Source: Algibacillus agarilyticus (GTDB lineage: Bacteria > Pseudomonadota > Gammaproteobacteria > Enterobacterales > Alteromonadaceae). Taken from it: a stretch of DNA of 64,000 nt. The notes under the pieces were generated by a model, which worked only from the letters and a program-made list of their open reading frames with translations, ran no database searches and was not told where the DNA came from. The position numbers and the translations under genes were made by a program. Each line of letters starts with the position of its first letter. Position 1 is the stretch's first letter. Shown one piece after another: positions 28,433 through 37,290 of this stretch. The stretch lies in assembly GCF_003286125.1 (NCBI RefSeq), contig NZ_QMED01000010.1, positions 1 through 64,000 of the forward strand. The letters are read 5' to 3'.

Positions 28433-28705
28433 ATGGCTCGCGTAACCGTTGAAGACGCAGTAGAACAAGCAGGAAATCGCTTTGATTTAATTTTGACCGC
28501 AGCACGTCGTGCTCGTCAGATTGCTTCTGAAGGCAGAGAACCTTTAGTAGAAGCAGGTAATGACAAACCAACGGTTGTGGCATTACGAGAAATCGAAGCA
28601 GGTGTAATCAGCAACGAAATTATGGATGGTCATGATCGCGCTGAAACAGCACGTCAAGAAGCTGATGAATTAGCAGCGGTTGCAGCGATTGCTGGCAACA
28701 ACTAA
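28433..28705 (+). CDS. rpoZ: RNA polymerase subunit omega
   Basis: 90 residues (91 in E. coli): [20 protein letters not shown], the RARQIASEG segment and [10 protein letters not shown]. Omega helps beta-prime folding and forms ppGpp site 1. Clear GGAG site before the ATG. It is followed by a strong terminator, unlike the arrangement where rpoZ and spoT share one transcript. Confidence 0.98.
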   Translation: MARVTVEDAVEQAGNRFDLILTAARRARQIASEGREPLVEAGNDKPTVVALREIEAGVISNEIMDGHDRAETARQEADELAAVAAIAGNN

Positions 28706-28718
28706 TTTTATCCGTTAT

Positions 28719-28750
28719 GAAAAAAACCGAGTGTTACACTCGGTTTTTTT
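28719..28750 (+). terminator. Terminator between rpoZ and spoT
   Basis: Stem AAACCGAGTG/CACTCGGTTT with loop TTA and seven or more T, 14 bases after rpoZ. The 220 bases between it and spoT must then hold a spoT promoter. Confidence 0.93.
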
Positions 28751-28970
28751 ATGCCTTGTAAAAATATACACGCCCGAGATTAAAAAGAAGCAATCGCAAC
28801 TTTATCTCGTTTAACATCGGCTATATACTCAAATGTATGTGCGTATTGATAATCAATATTCAATACTAAAAGTGATTAAAAAACACCTCGGTTTTACCTA
28901 GATTATATTACGTTACTGCCTAACAGGCATAACCAATTTATAACGATAATATCGATACTGCGGAGCCCTA

Positions 28971-31073
28971 GTGCATTTATTTGAAGATTTACATGCGCAA
29001 GTTACTAGTTACCTTGCACCTGAACTCGTTAACCAGATCAAACAAGCTTATATTGTGGCGCGCGATGCACACACAGGACAAGAGCGAAGCAGCGGTGAGC
29101 CTTACATTACTCATCCAGTTGCCGTTACTCGTATTTTGGCCAATATGCACCTTGATCATGAAACGCTATCAGCCGCTTTGCTTCATGATGTTATAGAAGA
29201 TACACATGTCACCAAAGATGACCTTGCCGAGCAATTTGGGCAAACGGTTGCTGATTTAGTTGAAGGTGTTAGTAAACTCGACAAAATTCATTTTAGGAAT
29301 AAACAAGAAGCTCAAGCTGAAAACTTCCGTAAAATGATGATGGCAATGGTACAAGATATTCGAGTTATCTTAATTAAACTGGCTGATCGCACACACAATA
29401 TGCGCACATTAGGCGCATTACGTCCTGACAAACGCCGCCGCATTGCTCTCGAAACACTTGAAATTTACGCCCCAATTGCGCACCGCTTAGGTATTCACGA
29501 TATTAAAAATGAGCTTGAAAATTTAGGTTTTCAAGCAATGCACCCTATGCGTTATCGAGCATTAAACAGCGCGGTAAAAAAAGCACGGGGTAATCGCAAA
29601 GAAATAATTGAAAAAATTCGCTCTGAAATCAGTGAGCGTATTAAAGAATCAAACATAAAATGCCAAATTAAAGGTAGAGAAAAACACCTCTATAGCTTAT
29701 ATAAAAAAATGAAAAACAAAGAGCTACAGTTTGGTGAAATAATGGATATTTATGCTTTTAGAGTTATAGTTGAAAATATCGATACCTGTTATCGCACTTT
29801 GGGTGTTGTGCATAATCTATACAAACCGGTAGATATGCGTTTTAAAGATTACATCGCCATTCCTCGAATTAATGGCTACCAATCATTGCATACCAGTTTA
29901 ATTGGCCCGCACGGTATTCCACTCGAAATCCAAATTCGCACCCAAGATATGGAAACCATCGCCGATATGGGGGTTGCGGCTCATTGGTTATACAAACAAG
30001 AATGCGATACCTCAGACACAACAGCACAAATAAGAGCCCGCCGCTGGGTGCAAAGTTTGGTTGAATTACAGCAAAATGCGAGTAGCTCATTCGAATTCAT
30101 TGATACGGTTAAATCCGATTTATTCCCCGATGAAATATACGTATTCACGCCAGATGGTCGCATAATTGAATTACCTAAAGGTGCTACGCCGGTTGACTTT
30201 GCTTTTGCAGTGCATACAGATGTTGGCCACACCTGTATTGGTGCTCGAGTCGATCGTAAACCACACCCATTAAACTTAAGTTTACGCACCGGCCAAACCG
30301 TTGAAATAAAAACAGCCCCTGGTGCAAGGCCTAATGCCAACTGGCTTAACTTTGTTATTACCGCTAAAGCCCGATTAAGTATCCGAAACTACCTTAAAAA
30401 CTTAAAAGGCGAAGAGGCCGTAGAACTGGGTAAGCGTTTATTAAAAGTAGCACTCGGTGATATGGAATTAAACAAAATTCCTGAAGCTCGTTTAGAGACT
30501 GTATTAGAAGAAGCCAAACTCAATACATTCCATCAATTATTAGCCGAAATCGGCTTAGGTAACTTAATGGCCGTGGTGATTGCCCAAAAGCTATTAGGTA
30601 CATCGCGAGATGAAAATGATCCCACTAAACATAAAGTCACAATACGTGGTTCTAACGGTTTACTGGTTAGCTTTGGAAAATGCTGTCGACCTATTCCTGG
30701 TGATCAAATCATCGCTCACGTCAGTCCAGGTAAAGGCTTAGTTGTACACTTAGAAAACTGCCACAACGTTAAAGATCACGATGAATCGCCTTCTAAATAC
30801 ACTCAAGTTAGCTGGGACAATACATCAGAAGATGAATTCCCTGTTTACCTGCGTATTGAAATGCTCAATGTTCAAGGGGCATTGGCCAAAATAACGGCCG
30901 CAATAGCCCGTTTAGGCTCTAATATCATTAGTATGCATTCGGAAGAAAAAGATAGTTACTTGTATAATGTCGACCTCGTTACCACGGTAACGGATCGTGT
31001 ACATTTAGCTCAAATACTTAAAAAAGTACGTCACATAGAAGAAGTTAGACGTATTTCACGCCATAAAAAATAA
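28971..31073 (+). CDS. spoT: Bifunctional (p)ppGpp synthase / hydrolase SpoT
   Basis: Makes and degrades the alarmone (p)ppGpp. 700 residues: HD hydrolase domain (about 20-150) with the intact LLHDVIEDT (His72-Asp73), the synthetase domain (about 230-345) with [14 protein letters not shown] and [20 protein letters not shown], the TGS domain (about 385-450, [10 protein letters not shown]), a helical/zinc-finger-like part with KCCRPIPGD, and a C-terminal ACT domain (about 628-700). Because the HD residues are intact it is SpoT, not RelA. The start is GTG at 28971 with GGAG 9 bases upstream. ridA follows after 11 bases. Confidence 0.97.
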   Translation: MHLFEDLHAQVTSYLAPELVNQIKQAYIVARDAHTGQERSSGEPYITHPVAVTRILANMHLDHETLSAALLHDVIEDTHVTKDDLAEQFGQTVADLVEGVSKLDKIHFRNKQEAQAENFRKMMMAMVQDIRVILIKLADRTHNMRTLGALRPDKRRRIALETLEIYAPIAHRLGIHDIKNELENLGFQAMHPMRYRALNSAVKKARGNRKEIIEKIRSEISERIKESNIKCQIKGREKHLYSLYKKMKNKELQFGEIMDIYAFRVIVENIDTCYRTLGVVHNLYKPVDMRFKDYIAIPRINGYQSLHTSLIGPHGIPLEIQIRTQDMETIADMGVAAHWLYKQECDTSDTTAQIRARRWVQSLVELQQNASSSFEFIDTVKSDLFPDEIYVFTPDGRIIELPKGATPVDFAFAVHTDVGHTCIGARVDRKPHPLNLSLRTGQTVEIKTAPGARPNANWLNFVITAKARLSIRNYLKNLKGEEAVELGKRLLKVALGDMELNKIPEARLETVLEEAKLNTFHQLLAEIGLGNLMAVVIAQKLLGTSRDENDPTKHKVTIRGSNGLLVSFGKCCRPIPGDQIIAHVSPGKGLVVHLENCHNVKDHDESPSKYTQVSWDNTSEDEFPVYLRIEMLNVQGALAKITAAIARLGSNIISMHSEEKDSYLYNVDLVTTVTDRVHLAQILKKVRHIEEVRRISRHKK

Positions 31074-31084
31074 TAGAGGTTTAC

Positions 31085-31477
31085 ATGTCTAAGCAAATTA
31101 TATCAACCGATCGTGCACCAGCGGCTATAGGCACTTACAGCCAAGCAGTAAAAATTGGCACAACCGTTTATTTATCAGGTCAAATACCTTTAGAGCCAGA
31201 AACCATGGAATTAAACAGTGAAGACTTTGCAGAGCAAGCTGAGCAAGTTTTTAAAAACCTCGCAGCCGTTTGTGAAGCCGCAGGTGGAGAACTCAATAAC
31301 ATGGTTAAAGTTAATATATTCTTGCTTGATCTTGCTAACTTCGCCACCGTCAATGAAATCATGTCCAAACACTTTAAACAACCTTATCCAGCTCGTGCAG
31401 CGATTGGTATTAGCCAATTACCTCGCGGTGCAAAAATCGAAATTGATGGTATTTTAGAGCTACCTAGCACAAACTAA
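31085..31477 (+). CDS. ridA: Reactive intermediate/imine deaminase RidA
   Basis: 130-residue RidA/YjgF/YER057c protein that hydrolyses 2-aminoacrylate and related enamines released by PLP enzymes. Signature residues: [19 protein letters not shown] near 36, the active-site Arg in [21 protein letters not shown] near 105-125. Coupled to spoT by a short gap, which may tie it to the starvation response. Confidence 0.96.
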   Translation: MSKQIISTDRAPAAIGTYSQAVKIGTTVYLSGQIPLEPETMELNSEDFAEQAEQVFKNLAAVCEAAGGELNNMVKVNIFLLDLANFATVNEIMSKHFKQPYPARAAIGISQLPRGAKIEIDGILELPSTN

Positions 31478-31500
31478 AATCAGGGTTCAATAAAAACGCA

Positions 31501-31527
31501 GAAAACCGCTTAAGGCGGTTTTTTTAT
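31501..31527 (+). terminator. Terminator of spoT-ridA
   Basis: Stem AAAACCGC/GCGGTTTT with loop TTAAG and a T run of seven, 25 bases after ridA. A partial dispersed repeat (AAGTAACTCAGGTATA) follows at 31551-31566. Confidence 0.9.
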
Positions 31528-31647
31528 ATTCAGCCTAAATATTTATTTCTAAGTAACTCAGGTATAATTCTCACCAAGGTTAATGCGCTGATAACGTATT
31601 ACAAACGACAATTATTTAAATAAACAAGATTTTGGTTAAACGTATTT

Positions 31648-32340
31648 ATGACATCTCCACGTATTCAACGCATCAATCAGTTACTCGATAAACGTCAACC
31701 TGACCTGACCGTTTGTATGGAACGAGTGCATAAAGCTCATAATTTATCGGCCGTTGTTAGAACCGCCGATGCCGTTGGTGTTCACAGAATGCATGCCATA
31801 TGGGCAAATGAAGATTCTCGTCTAGGTAATGCGACGGCAAGCGGTAGTCAAAACTGGGTTGATGTGGTTTCACATTACGATGTTGATAGTGCAATAAAAA
31901 CCCTAAAAGCTGAAAACATGCAAATTTTAGCCACGCATTTATCTGATGACTCAGTCGATTATCGCGACGTTGATTACACCAAACCAACCGCAATCATGCT
32001 AGGTACTGAAAAATTTGGTATCTCAGAAAATGCGATCGCTCAAGCTGATCATTGCATCGTCATTCCTATGGTCGGTATGGTGCAATCACTTAATGTATCG
32101 GTTGCAAATGCACTTGTTTTATATGAAGCACAACGTCAACGCCAAGCGGCAGGCATGTACGACACTCCCAAACTGGCTAAAAGCGAACGAGATCGTGTCA
32201 TGTTTGAAGGTGCTCATCCTATATTTGCCAATGCTTGTCACCGTAAAGGTTTACCTTACCCTGACATTAATGAATTAGGCGAAATAATAGCCAGTGATGA
32301 ATGGTGGCAAAAAATGCAAATGGATAAATCGGCTTGGTAA
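31648..32340 (+). CDS. trmH: tRNA (guanosine-18-2'-O)-methyltransferase
   Basis: SPOUT-family enzyme that methylates the ribose of G18 in the tRNA D-loop. 230 residues: LTVCMERVHKAHNLSAVVRTADAVG (with the catalytic Arg), ATASGSQNWVDV, the trefoil-knot SAM site MLGTEKFGISENAI and IPMVGMVQSLNVSVANALVLYE. E. coli has 229 residues and the same spoT-trmH-recG order. Confidence 0.97.
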   Translation: MTSPRIQRINQLLDKRQPDLTVCMERVHKAHNLSAVVRTADAVGVHRMHAIWANEDSRLGNATASGSQNWVDVVSHYDVDSAIKTLKAENMQILATHLSDDSVDYRDVDYTKPTAIMLGTEKFGISENAIAQADHCIVIPMVGMVQSLNVSVANALVLYEAQRQRQAAGMYDTPKLAKSERDRVMFEGAHPIFANACHRKGLPYPDINELGEIIASDEWWQKMQMDKSAW

Positions 32341-32524
32341 CCACTCAACCTTCAACAGGTTGCCTTACCTAAGAGGTACTCCCGCATCAGCAGATGTATA
32401 AAATGCATCCATCCGGTGCTCTAAAAGATGACCAGTCATCATGGTAGATAACATACCAATTTTTGGTTAATCAACAAATCCATGCTAACCTATAAAAAAG
32501 CATGGATAAATAAACAGTCTTATT
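32341..32524. other. trmH-recG spacer with short hairpin
   Basis: 184 bases without a gene. CAACCT-TCAAC-AGGTTG (32346-32362) forms a small hairpin after trmH but lacks a T run. The sequence ATGCATCCATCCGGTGCTCT near 32403 resembles the GCATCCATGC hairpins in the central module of the element at 15886, so it may be a decayed relative. Confidence 0.4.
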
Positions 32525-34603
32525 ATGAGTATAAGCAGCTTAGCTAACATTCCCGTGACCAACCTTTCTGGTGTTGGCCCTAAACTAGCCGAAAAATTAG
32601 CTAACCTGCATCTACATTCTATTGAAGATGTACTCTTTCATCTGCCTTATCGTTATCAAGACCGTACGCGCATTTACCCAATATGCGAGCTTATACCCGA
32701 AATATTCGCCACCGTTGAAGGTACAGTAGAAAAAACAGATATTGTTTTTGGTAAACGGCGCATGCTCACTTGCCGAATAAGCGATGGAACAGGCTCAATC
32801 ACTCTGCGTTTTTTTAATTTTAATGCAGGTCAAAAAAATCAAATGCAGATAGGTAAGGTAATCAAAGCATTTGGTGAGGTAAAACGAGGTCATCATGGTT
32901 GGGAAATTATTCACCCTGAATACCGTTTGACGGAAGTTGAAAGCGGCACCGTAGAAGAACACATGACGCCGGTATATCATGCGACCGATGGTGTTAAACA
33001 AAACGTGTTACGTAAACTCACCGATGCGGCGCTCAAACACTTAAACACACAGACCGTTGAAGAGTTGATACCGAATAGCTTGTTACCTCAACAAATAACG
33101 CTCGTTGAAGCGATTAAACTTTTACATCGCCCACCCGCAAGCGTGTCTCTAGAAGAGTTAGAATCTGGCGAACATCCAGCGCAACAACGTTTAGCGATGG
33201 AAGAATTACTTGCCCATAACTTAAGCATGCTCAAGCTACGGCAACACAGTCAAAACCAACCGAGCTTAGCGATATCACTTAATGAGCCGCTAATAGATCA
33301 ATTTTTGGCTGCATTACCTTTTAAACCCACACAAGCACAGCAGCGTGTCACCAACGAAATACAACAAGATATGCAAAACGCCTACCCCATGATGCGCTTA
33401 GTACAAGGGGATGTCGGATCTGGCAAAACATTAGTCGCATTATTAGCGAGCTTATCTGCATTAGCTCAAGGTAAACAAGTCGCTTTAATGGCACCGACAG
33501 AGATTTTAGCCGAGCAACACGTAATAACGTTTACCCAATGGTTAAAACCACTTGGCATTCAAGTCGATTGGTTAGCCGGTAAATTAACCGCAAAACAAAA
33601 ACGCGAAGCACTTGCGCGAATTGCGAGCGGCGAAAGCAAAATGATAGTGGGGACTCATGCGCTTTTTCAAGCTAACGTCGAATTTGCCGATCTTGTTTTT
33701 ATTATTGTCGATGAGCAACACAGATTCGGCGTGCATCAACGTTTGAGTTTACGTGAGAAAGGCACTCAGAATGGTTTAGTGCCGCATCAACTCATTATGA
33801 CTGCAACCCCGATCCCACGAACCTTAGCAATGACCGCTTACGCCGATTTAACAACATCAATTATTGACGAATTACCGCCAGGTCGTACCCCCGTTAAAAC
33901 GGTTGTTTTACCTAACACACGGCGAGCTGAAGTCATCGAAAGAGTGCATCAGGCTTGTTTAAACGAAAACCGTCAAGCATATTGGGTTTGCACGTTAATT
34001 GAAGAGTCTGAAACGTTGCAATGTCAGGCGGCTGAAGATACCGCTGAACAACTAAAAGAACAATTACCTCAGCTTTCTATTGGTTTAATACACGGTAGAA
34101 TGAAAGCAGGTGAAAAGCAGCAAGTCATGCAGGAGTTCAAGCAAGGTAAAATGCATTTGCTTGTCGCGACAACGGTGATTGAAGTGGGCGTAGATGTACC
34201 CAATTCTAGCTTAATGATTATTGAAAATCCTGAGCGCTTAGGGCTAGCCCAGTTACATCAACTAAGAGGTCGAGTTGGACGTGGGGCAACCGCTAGCCAT
34301 TGTGTACTAATGTATAACCCCCCTATTTCAAAAATTGCCCAACAACGCTTAGCGGTTATGCGTGAAAGCAACGACGGGTTTTATATTGCTGAAAAAGACC
34401 TAGAAATACGAGGACCAGGTGAACTACTAGGGACACGTCAAACGGGGGATATGCAATTTAAAATCGCCGATTTAGTTCGCGATAGCCAGCTTATTCAACC
34501 CGCCAGAAAACTGGCTTTATTGCTTATTCAACAATATCCAGATGCCGTCCCTCTCTTGATTTCTCGCTGGATAGGCGATCGCGCTATCTATTCTAACGCT
34601 TAA
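32525..34603 (+). CDS. recG: ATP-dependent DNA helicase RecG
   Basis: Branch-migration helicase that remodels stalled forks and Holliday junctions. 692 residues (693 in E. coli): N-terminal wedge/OB domain (about 50-150), then helicase motifs with Walker A GDVGSGKT near 297, MAPTEILAEQH, the DEQH box (VDEQHRFG) near 396, MTATPIPRTLAMT, and the C-terminal motif VI QLRGRVGRG near 590. The regulatory C-terminus is complete. Confidence 0.98.
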   Translation: MSISSLANIPVTNLSGVGPKLAEKLANLHLHSIEDVLFHLPYRYQDRTRIYPICELIPEIFATVEGTVEKTDIVFGKRRMLTCRISDGTGSITLRFFNFNAGQKNQMQIGKVIKAFGEVKRGHHGWEIIHPEYRLTEVESGTVEEHMTPVYHATDGVKQNVLRKLTDAALKHLNTQTVEELIPNSLLPQQITLVEAIKLLHRPPASVSLEELESGEHPAQQRLAMEELLAHNLSMLKLRQHSQNQPSLAISLNEPLIDQFLAALPFKPTQAQQRVTNEIQQDMQNAYPMMRLVQGDVGSGKTLVALLASLSALAQGKQVALMAPTEILAEQHVITFTQWLKPLGIQVDWLAGKLTAKQKREALARIASGESKMIVGTHALFQANVEFADLVFIIVDEQHRFGVHQRLSLREKGTQNGLVPHQLIMTATPIPRTLAMTAYADLTTSIIDELPPGRTPVKTVVLPNTRRAEVIERVHQACLNENRQAYWVCTLIEESETLQCQAAEDTAEQLKEQLPQLSIGLIHGRMKAGEKQQVMQEFKQGKMHLLVATTVIEVGVDVPNSSLMIIENPERLGLAQLHQLRGRVGRGATASHCVLMYNPPISKIAQQRLAVMRESNDGFYIAEKDLEIRGPGELLGTRQTGDMQFKIADLVRDSQLIQPARKLALLLIQQYPDAVPLLISRWIGDRAIYSNA

Positions 34604-34620
34604 TTTATAAAAATGAGCTC

Positions 34621-34646
34621 TCTACCCAAGTCACTGCAACATGCTA
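34621..34646 (-). repeat. Dispersed short repeat, inverted copy
   Basis: TCTACCCAAGTCACTGCAAC followed by ATGCTA, the reverse complement of the consensus GCATnTTGnAGTnACTTGGGTA. It lies 18 bases after recG. Confidence 0.55.
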
Positions 34647-34663
34647 GTTCAGAGCACTTAAAT

Positions 34664-34703
34664 CTAAATGATAATTATTTTCAATAAAACTTGATTTTAT
34701 AAT
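34664..34703 (+). promoter_or_regulatory. Fur-box-like operator over a sigma-70 promoter
   Basis: TGATAATTATTTTCA (34669-34683) matches the 7-1-7 Fur consensus tgataatnattatca at 13 of 14 defined positions. It covers the -35 (TTATTT, 34675-34680), and a perfect -10 TATAAT (34698-34703) follows at 17-base spacing. Transcription would begin near 34710, upstream of the structured leader and the 26-codon ORF, far from rep. The match is visible; iron repression is inferred. Confidence 0.6.
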
Positions 34704-34777
34704 TGAGAGCCGCTAACCTAAACGCAATTGAGAATTAATATCAACAATAGAAAACTAAAAAGCGAAAGGATTTCGCG

Positions 34778-34912
34778 TGCTATTTACATAGATAAATGTG
34801 GTGAGTGCAGGTTCTCACTTTGGTTTACACAGGCTTTATGAGGCGTCTACTCATTAACGCCATAGCCATTTGAAAGTAAATAAAATAGGTTGTGTTATGT
34901 ATGTAAATAGCA
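34778..34912 (+). ncRNA. Candidate structured RNA leader closed by a 13-bp long-range stem
   Basis: TGCTATTTACATA (34778-34790) and TATGTAAATAGCA (34900-34912) are perfect inverted copies 109 bases apart. Inside lie a hairpin GTGAG..CTCAC (near 34801-34818) and a two-part stem GGCT/AGCC plus GGCGT/ACGCC (near 34832-34867). Just before the closing stem GCGAAA-GGA-TTTCGC (34762-34776) forms a small hairpin with GGA in its loop. The ribosome site AAGGAAAAGGA begins at the last base of the closing stem, the layout of a riboswitch or other cis-acting leader. I recognise no known RNA family. A free small RNA is the alternative. Confidence 0.45.
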
Positions 34913-34934
34913 AGGAAAAGGAAACACACTTGAA

Positions 34935-35015
34935 ATGATTCTTAAACCATCTCCGTGGCAAGCGACGCGTCTGAATGGCTCCAGGCGTCGGCGCTTTTTA
35001 TTCAAGCAGCAGTAA
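34935..35015 (+). CDS. 26-residue arginine-rich small protein (candidate)
   Basis: The ORF starts MILKPSPWQATRLNG, continues with S and a run of four Arg, and ends FLFKQQ; net charge is strongly positive. It is preceded by AAGGAAAAGGA (spacer about 12 bases). The reading frame contains a stable hairpin around CGTCTG..CAGGCG (34966-34986) followed by a T-rich stretch, and a 10-bp hairpin covers the stop codon. Position behind a Fur-type promoter and a structured leader suggests a leader peptide or a dual-function small RNA. Function unknown. A competing frame of 60 residues on the other strand (34895-35077) has no ribosome site that I can see and is treated as a shadow. Confidence 0.4.
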   Translation: MILKPSPWQATRLNGSRRRRFLFKQQ

Positions 35016-35040
35016 ACATTAACACTGCTGCTTTGCTTTA
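35004..35040 (+). terminator. Hairpin over the stop codon of the 26-codon ORF
   Basis: A 10-bp perfect stem AAGCAGCAGT (35004-35013) / ACTGCTGCTT (35024-35033) with a 10-base loop holding the rest of the TAA stop, followed by TGCTTTAT. It probably ends the small transcript, giving an RNA of about 330 bases. Confidence 0.55.
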
Positions 35041-35113
35041 TCGTTAAGTCATTAAACATAAAGCAAAACAGTCTCAACTGAGCTGCTAAGGACGGCGGCT
35101 ATCTTCAAGTAAC

Positions 35114-35141
35114 GCCAGTTAGGCTTGTACACCTAGCTGGC
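35114..35141. other. 10-bp hairpin upstream of rep
   Basis: GCCAGTTAGG/CCTAGCTGGC with an 8-base loop CTTGTACA and one G-T pair. It lacks a T run and may be part of the rep leader or of a second structured RNA. Confidence 0.45.
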
Positions 35142-35277
35142 ATGCTTTATCTCGCAATATTAACAGACTTCCTCCGTCAGAGGCTTTGCAACCACTAGCT
35201 TGTCAGTTAAACTTCACACCCGTTACTTAATCACTGTGTAAATCAGTGACTCTCCGTTTTATGATATTGGTTAAACT

Positions 35278-37290
35278 ATGAAATTAAATCCCTCGCAAGA
35301 TGAAGCCGTTAAATATGTTACCGGTCCCTGTTTAGTACTTGCGGGTGCCGGTAGTGGCAAAACACGTGTAATAACCACCAAAATTGCCCATATGATTCTA
35401 ACCTGTGGCTATCAAGCAAAAAACATTGCCGCCGTTACATTCACCAACAAAGCGGCACGCGAAATGCGCGAGCGTGTTAGCCAGTCTCTACCTAAAGGTA
35501 AAGGTCGTGGACTCATTATTTCAACGTTCCATACCCTCGGGCTTGAAATAATAAAAAAAGAAATCAAAACACTCGGCATTAAAGCCGGGTTTTCATTATT
35601 TGATGCACAAGACAGCATGGCTCTTTTAAAAGAACTAACTGAAAAAACATTAGAGGGTGATAAAGATAAGCTGCGCATGTTACAAAGCCAGATCTCAAAC
35701 TGGAAAAACGATTTAATATTGCCACCACAAGCACTCAAACACGCCGTCGGCCCTGATGAAATATTTTTAGCCGAAAGTTATGAAAAATATAATCGCTTAC
35801 TTGCCGCTTATAACGCATTTGATTTTGATGATTTAATATTAGTTCCCACCTTATTACTTAAACAAAATGAAGATGTTCGTGATCGTTGGCAGCAAAAAAT
35901 ACGTTACTTACTTGTAGATGAATACCAAGATACCAACAGCAGCCAATATGAGTTGGTTAAACAAATTGTCGGCCGACGCGGTTTGTTTACCGTCGTCGGG
36001 GACGATGATCAATCAATTTATAGCTGGCGCGGTGCAAAACCACAAAATTTAGTTAAATTAGGTGATGATTTTCCGCGTTTAAAACTGATTAAACTCGAAG
36101 ATAATTACCGCTCTTGCGGGCGGGTCTTGCATGCGGCGAATATTTTGATAGCCAATAACCCGCACGTTTACGATAAAAAATTAAAAGCGAATTTAGAATA
36201 CGGCGAGATCATTCGCGTTCTCGTCGCCAAAAATGAAGAAAACGAAGCTGAACGCGTCGTCGCGGAATTGATTAGTCATCGCTTTATGAAGCGCACATCT
36301 TACAAAGATTACGCCATTCTTTATCGAGGCAACCATCAATCACGCGTTTTTGAAAAACTGCTAATGACTAACCGGATCCCCTACAAAATAAGTGGTGGGC
36401 AGTCATTCTTCGCGCGAGCAGAAATTAAAGACATCATGGCTTATTTGAGGGTGTTAGCGAACCCAGATGACGACAATGCCTTTTTACGCATTGTTAACGT
36501 ACCCAAAAGAGAGATAGGCCCCGCTACACTCGAAAAGCTTGGGCAATACGCCAATATGCGTCATATAGGTTTGTTTGCTGCGAGTTTCGAGCTTGGTTTA
36601 GAGCAACACCTTAATGGTAAACGCTTAGTTAATTTACAACGCTTTACACGCTGGTTAGTCGAATTAGATGATCGTTCACAGCGAGGTGAACCCTTAGATG
36701 CAGTTCGTGACCTTATTAAGCAATCTGGGTATGAAGAATGGCTATACGAGACATCTCCTAGTGGAAAAGCAGCTGAAATGCGCATGAAAAACGTTAGCCA
36801 ACTTTTTAGCTGGATCAGCGGCATGCTCAAAGGTGATGATGAACATGACCCAATGACGTTAAAAGAAACGGTTACCCGTTTAACGTTACGCGAAATGATG
36901 GAACAAAACGAAGGGGAAGATGAAGCCGATCAAGTACAATTAATGACGCTGCATGCCTCAAAAGGGTTAGAGTTTCCTTTTGTTTTTATTGTTGGAATGG
37001 AAGAAGGCTTATTACCTCATCAAGTGAGTATAGATGAAGGTAACGAAGAAGAAGAACGACGTTTAGCTTATGTTGGTATTACCCGAGCGCAACATGAACT
37101 CATTTTTACGATGGCAAAAGAGCGACGCCAATACGGAGAAACAATAAAAACGGAACCCAGTCGATTTTTACACGAACTACCACCAGATGATCTGGACTGG
37201 GAACTCACTAAACGCAAACAAACAGAAGAGCAACGTAAAGAAAAAGGCACAAGTCATATTGCTAATTTGCGTGCAATGCTAAAACCATAA
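35278..37290 (+). CDS. rep: ATP-dependent DNA helicase Rep
   Basis: Superfamily 1A 3'-5' helicase that assists replication forks past protein barriers. 670 residues (673 in E. coli). Motifs: Q-motif LNPSQDEAV, Walker [12 protein letters not shown] (residues about 22-32), motif Ia [10 protein letters not shown], motif II DEYQDTN near 215, motif [17 protein letters not shown], motif IV FRSCG-like NYRSCGRV, motif [15 protein letters not shown] near 555 and motif [11 protein letters not shown]. Closer to Rep than UvrD by length and by the short C-terminus. The last 37 bases overlap the converging c-di-GMP gene. Confidence 0.97.
   Translation: MKLNPSQDEAVKYVTGPCLVLAGAGSGKTRVITTKIAHMILTCGYQAKNIAAVTFTNKAAREMRERVSQSLPKGKGRGLIISTFHTLGLEIIKKEIKTLGIKAGFSLFDAQDSMALLKELTEKTLEGDKDKLRMLQSQISNWKNDLILPPQALKHAVGPDEIFLAESYEKYNRLLAAYNAFDFDDLILVPTLLLKQNEDVRDRWQQKIRYLLVDEYQDTNSSQYELVKQIVGRRGLFTVVGDDDQSIYSWRGAKPQNLVKLGDDFPRLKLIKLEDNYRSCGRVLHAANILIANNPHVYDKKLKANLEYGEIIRVLVAKNEENEAERVVAELISHRFMKRTSYKDYAILYRGNHQSRVFEKLLMTNRIPYKISGGQSFFARAEIKDIMAYLRVLANPDDDNAFLRIVNVPKREIGPATLEKLGQYANMRHIGLFAASFELGLEQHLNGKRLVNLQRFTRWLVELDDRSQRGEPLDAVRDLIKQSGYEEWLYETSPSGKAAEMRMKNVSQLFSWISGMLKGDDEHDPMTLKETVTRLTLREMMEQNEGEDEADQVQLMTLHASKGLEFPFVFIVGMEEGLLPHQVSIDEGNEEEERRLAYVGITRAQHELIFTMAKERRQYGETIKTEPSRFLHELPPDDLDWELTKRKQTEEQRKEKGTSHIANLRAMLKP

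Larger units (their letters stand above)
34604..35277. other. 674-base recG-rep intergenic region rich in regulatory and structured elements
   Basis: Too long for a spacer between two housekeeping genes in this window. From left to right: an inverted copy of the dispersed repeat (34621-34646), a Fur-box-like site with promoter (34664-34703), a structured leader closed by a 13-bp stem (34778-34912), a 26-codon ORF (34935-35015) with a GC-rich hairpin inside it and a second at its stop, then 240 bases with four more hairpins: TGCTTTAT..ATAAAGCA near 35034, GCCAGTTAGG..CCTAGCTGGC at 35114-35141, CCTC..GAGG near 35171, and TCACTG..CAGTGA near 35230. The rep promoter must lie in the last part. Confidence 0.6.

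Noticed and set aside
34778-34912. Retron-type RNA, because the 13-bp outer inverted pair resembles the a1/a2 arms of msr-msd RNA.
   Set aside because: No reverse transcriptase gene follows or precedes it in the window, and the genes on both sides are recG and rep. I keep it as an unassigned structured leader.
34895-35077. Minus-strand ORF of 60 codons over the small gene in the recG-rep gap.
   Set aside because: It has no visible ribosome site, and runs against the predicted promoter, leader and terminator. It mirrors the small plus-strand ORF.
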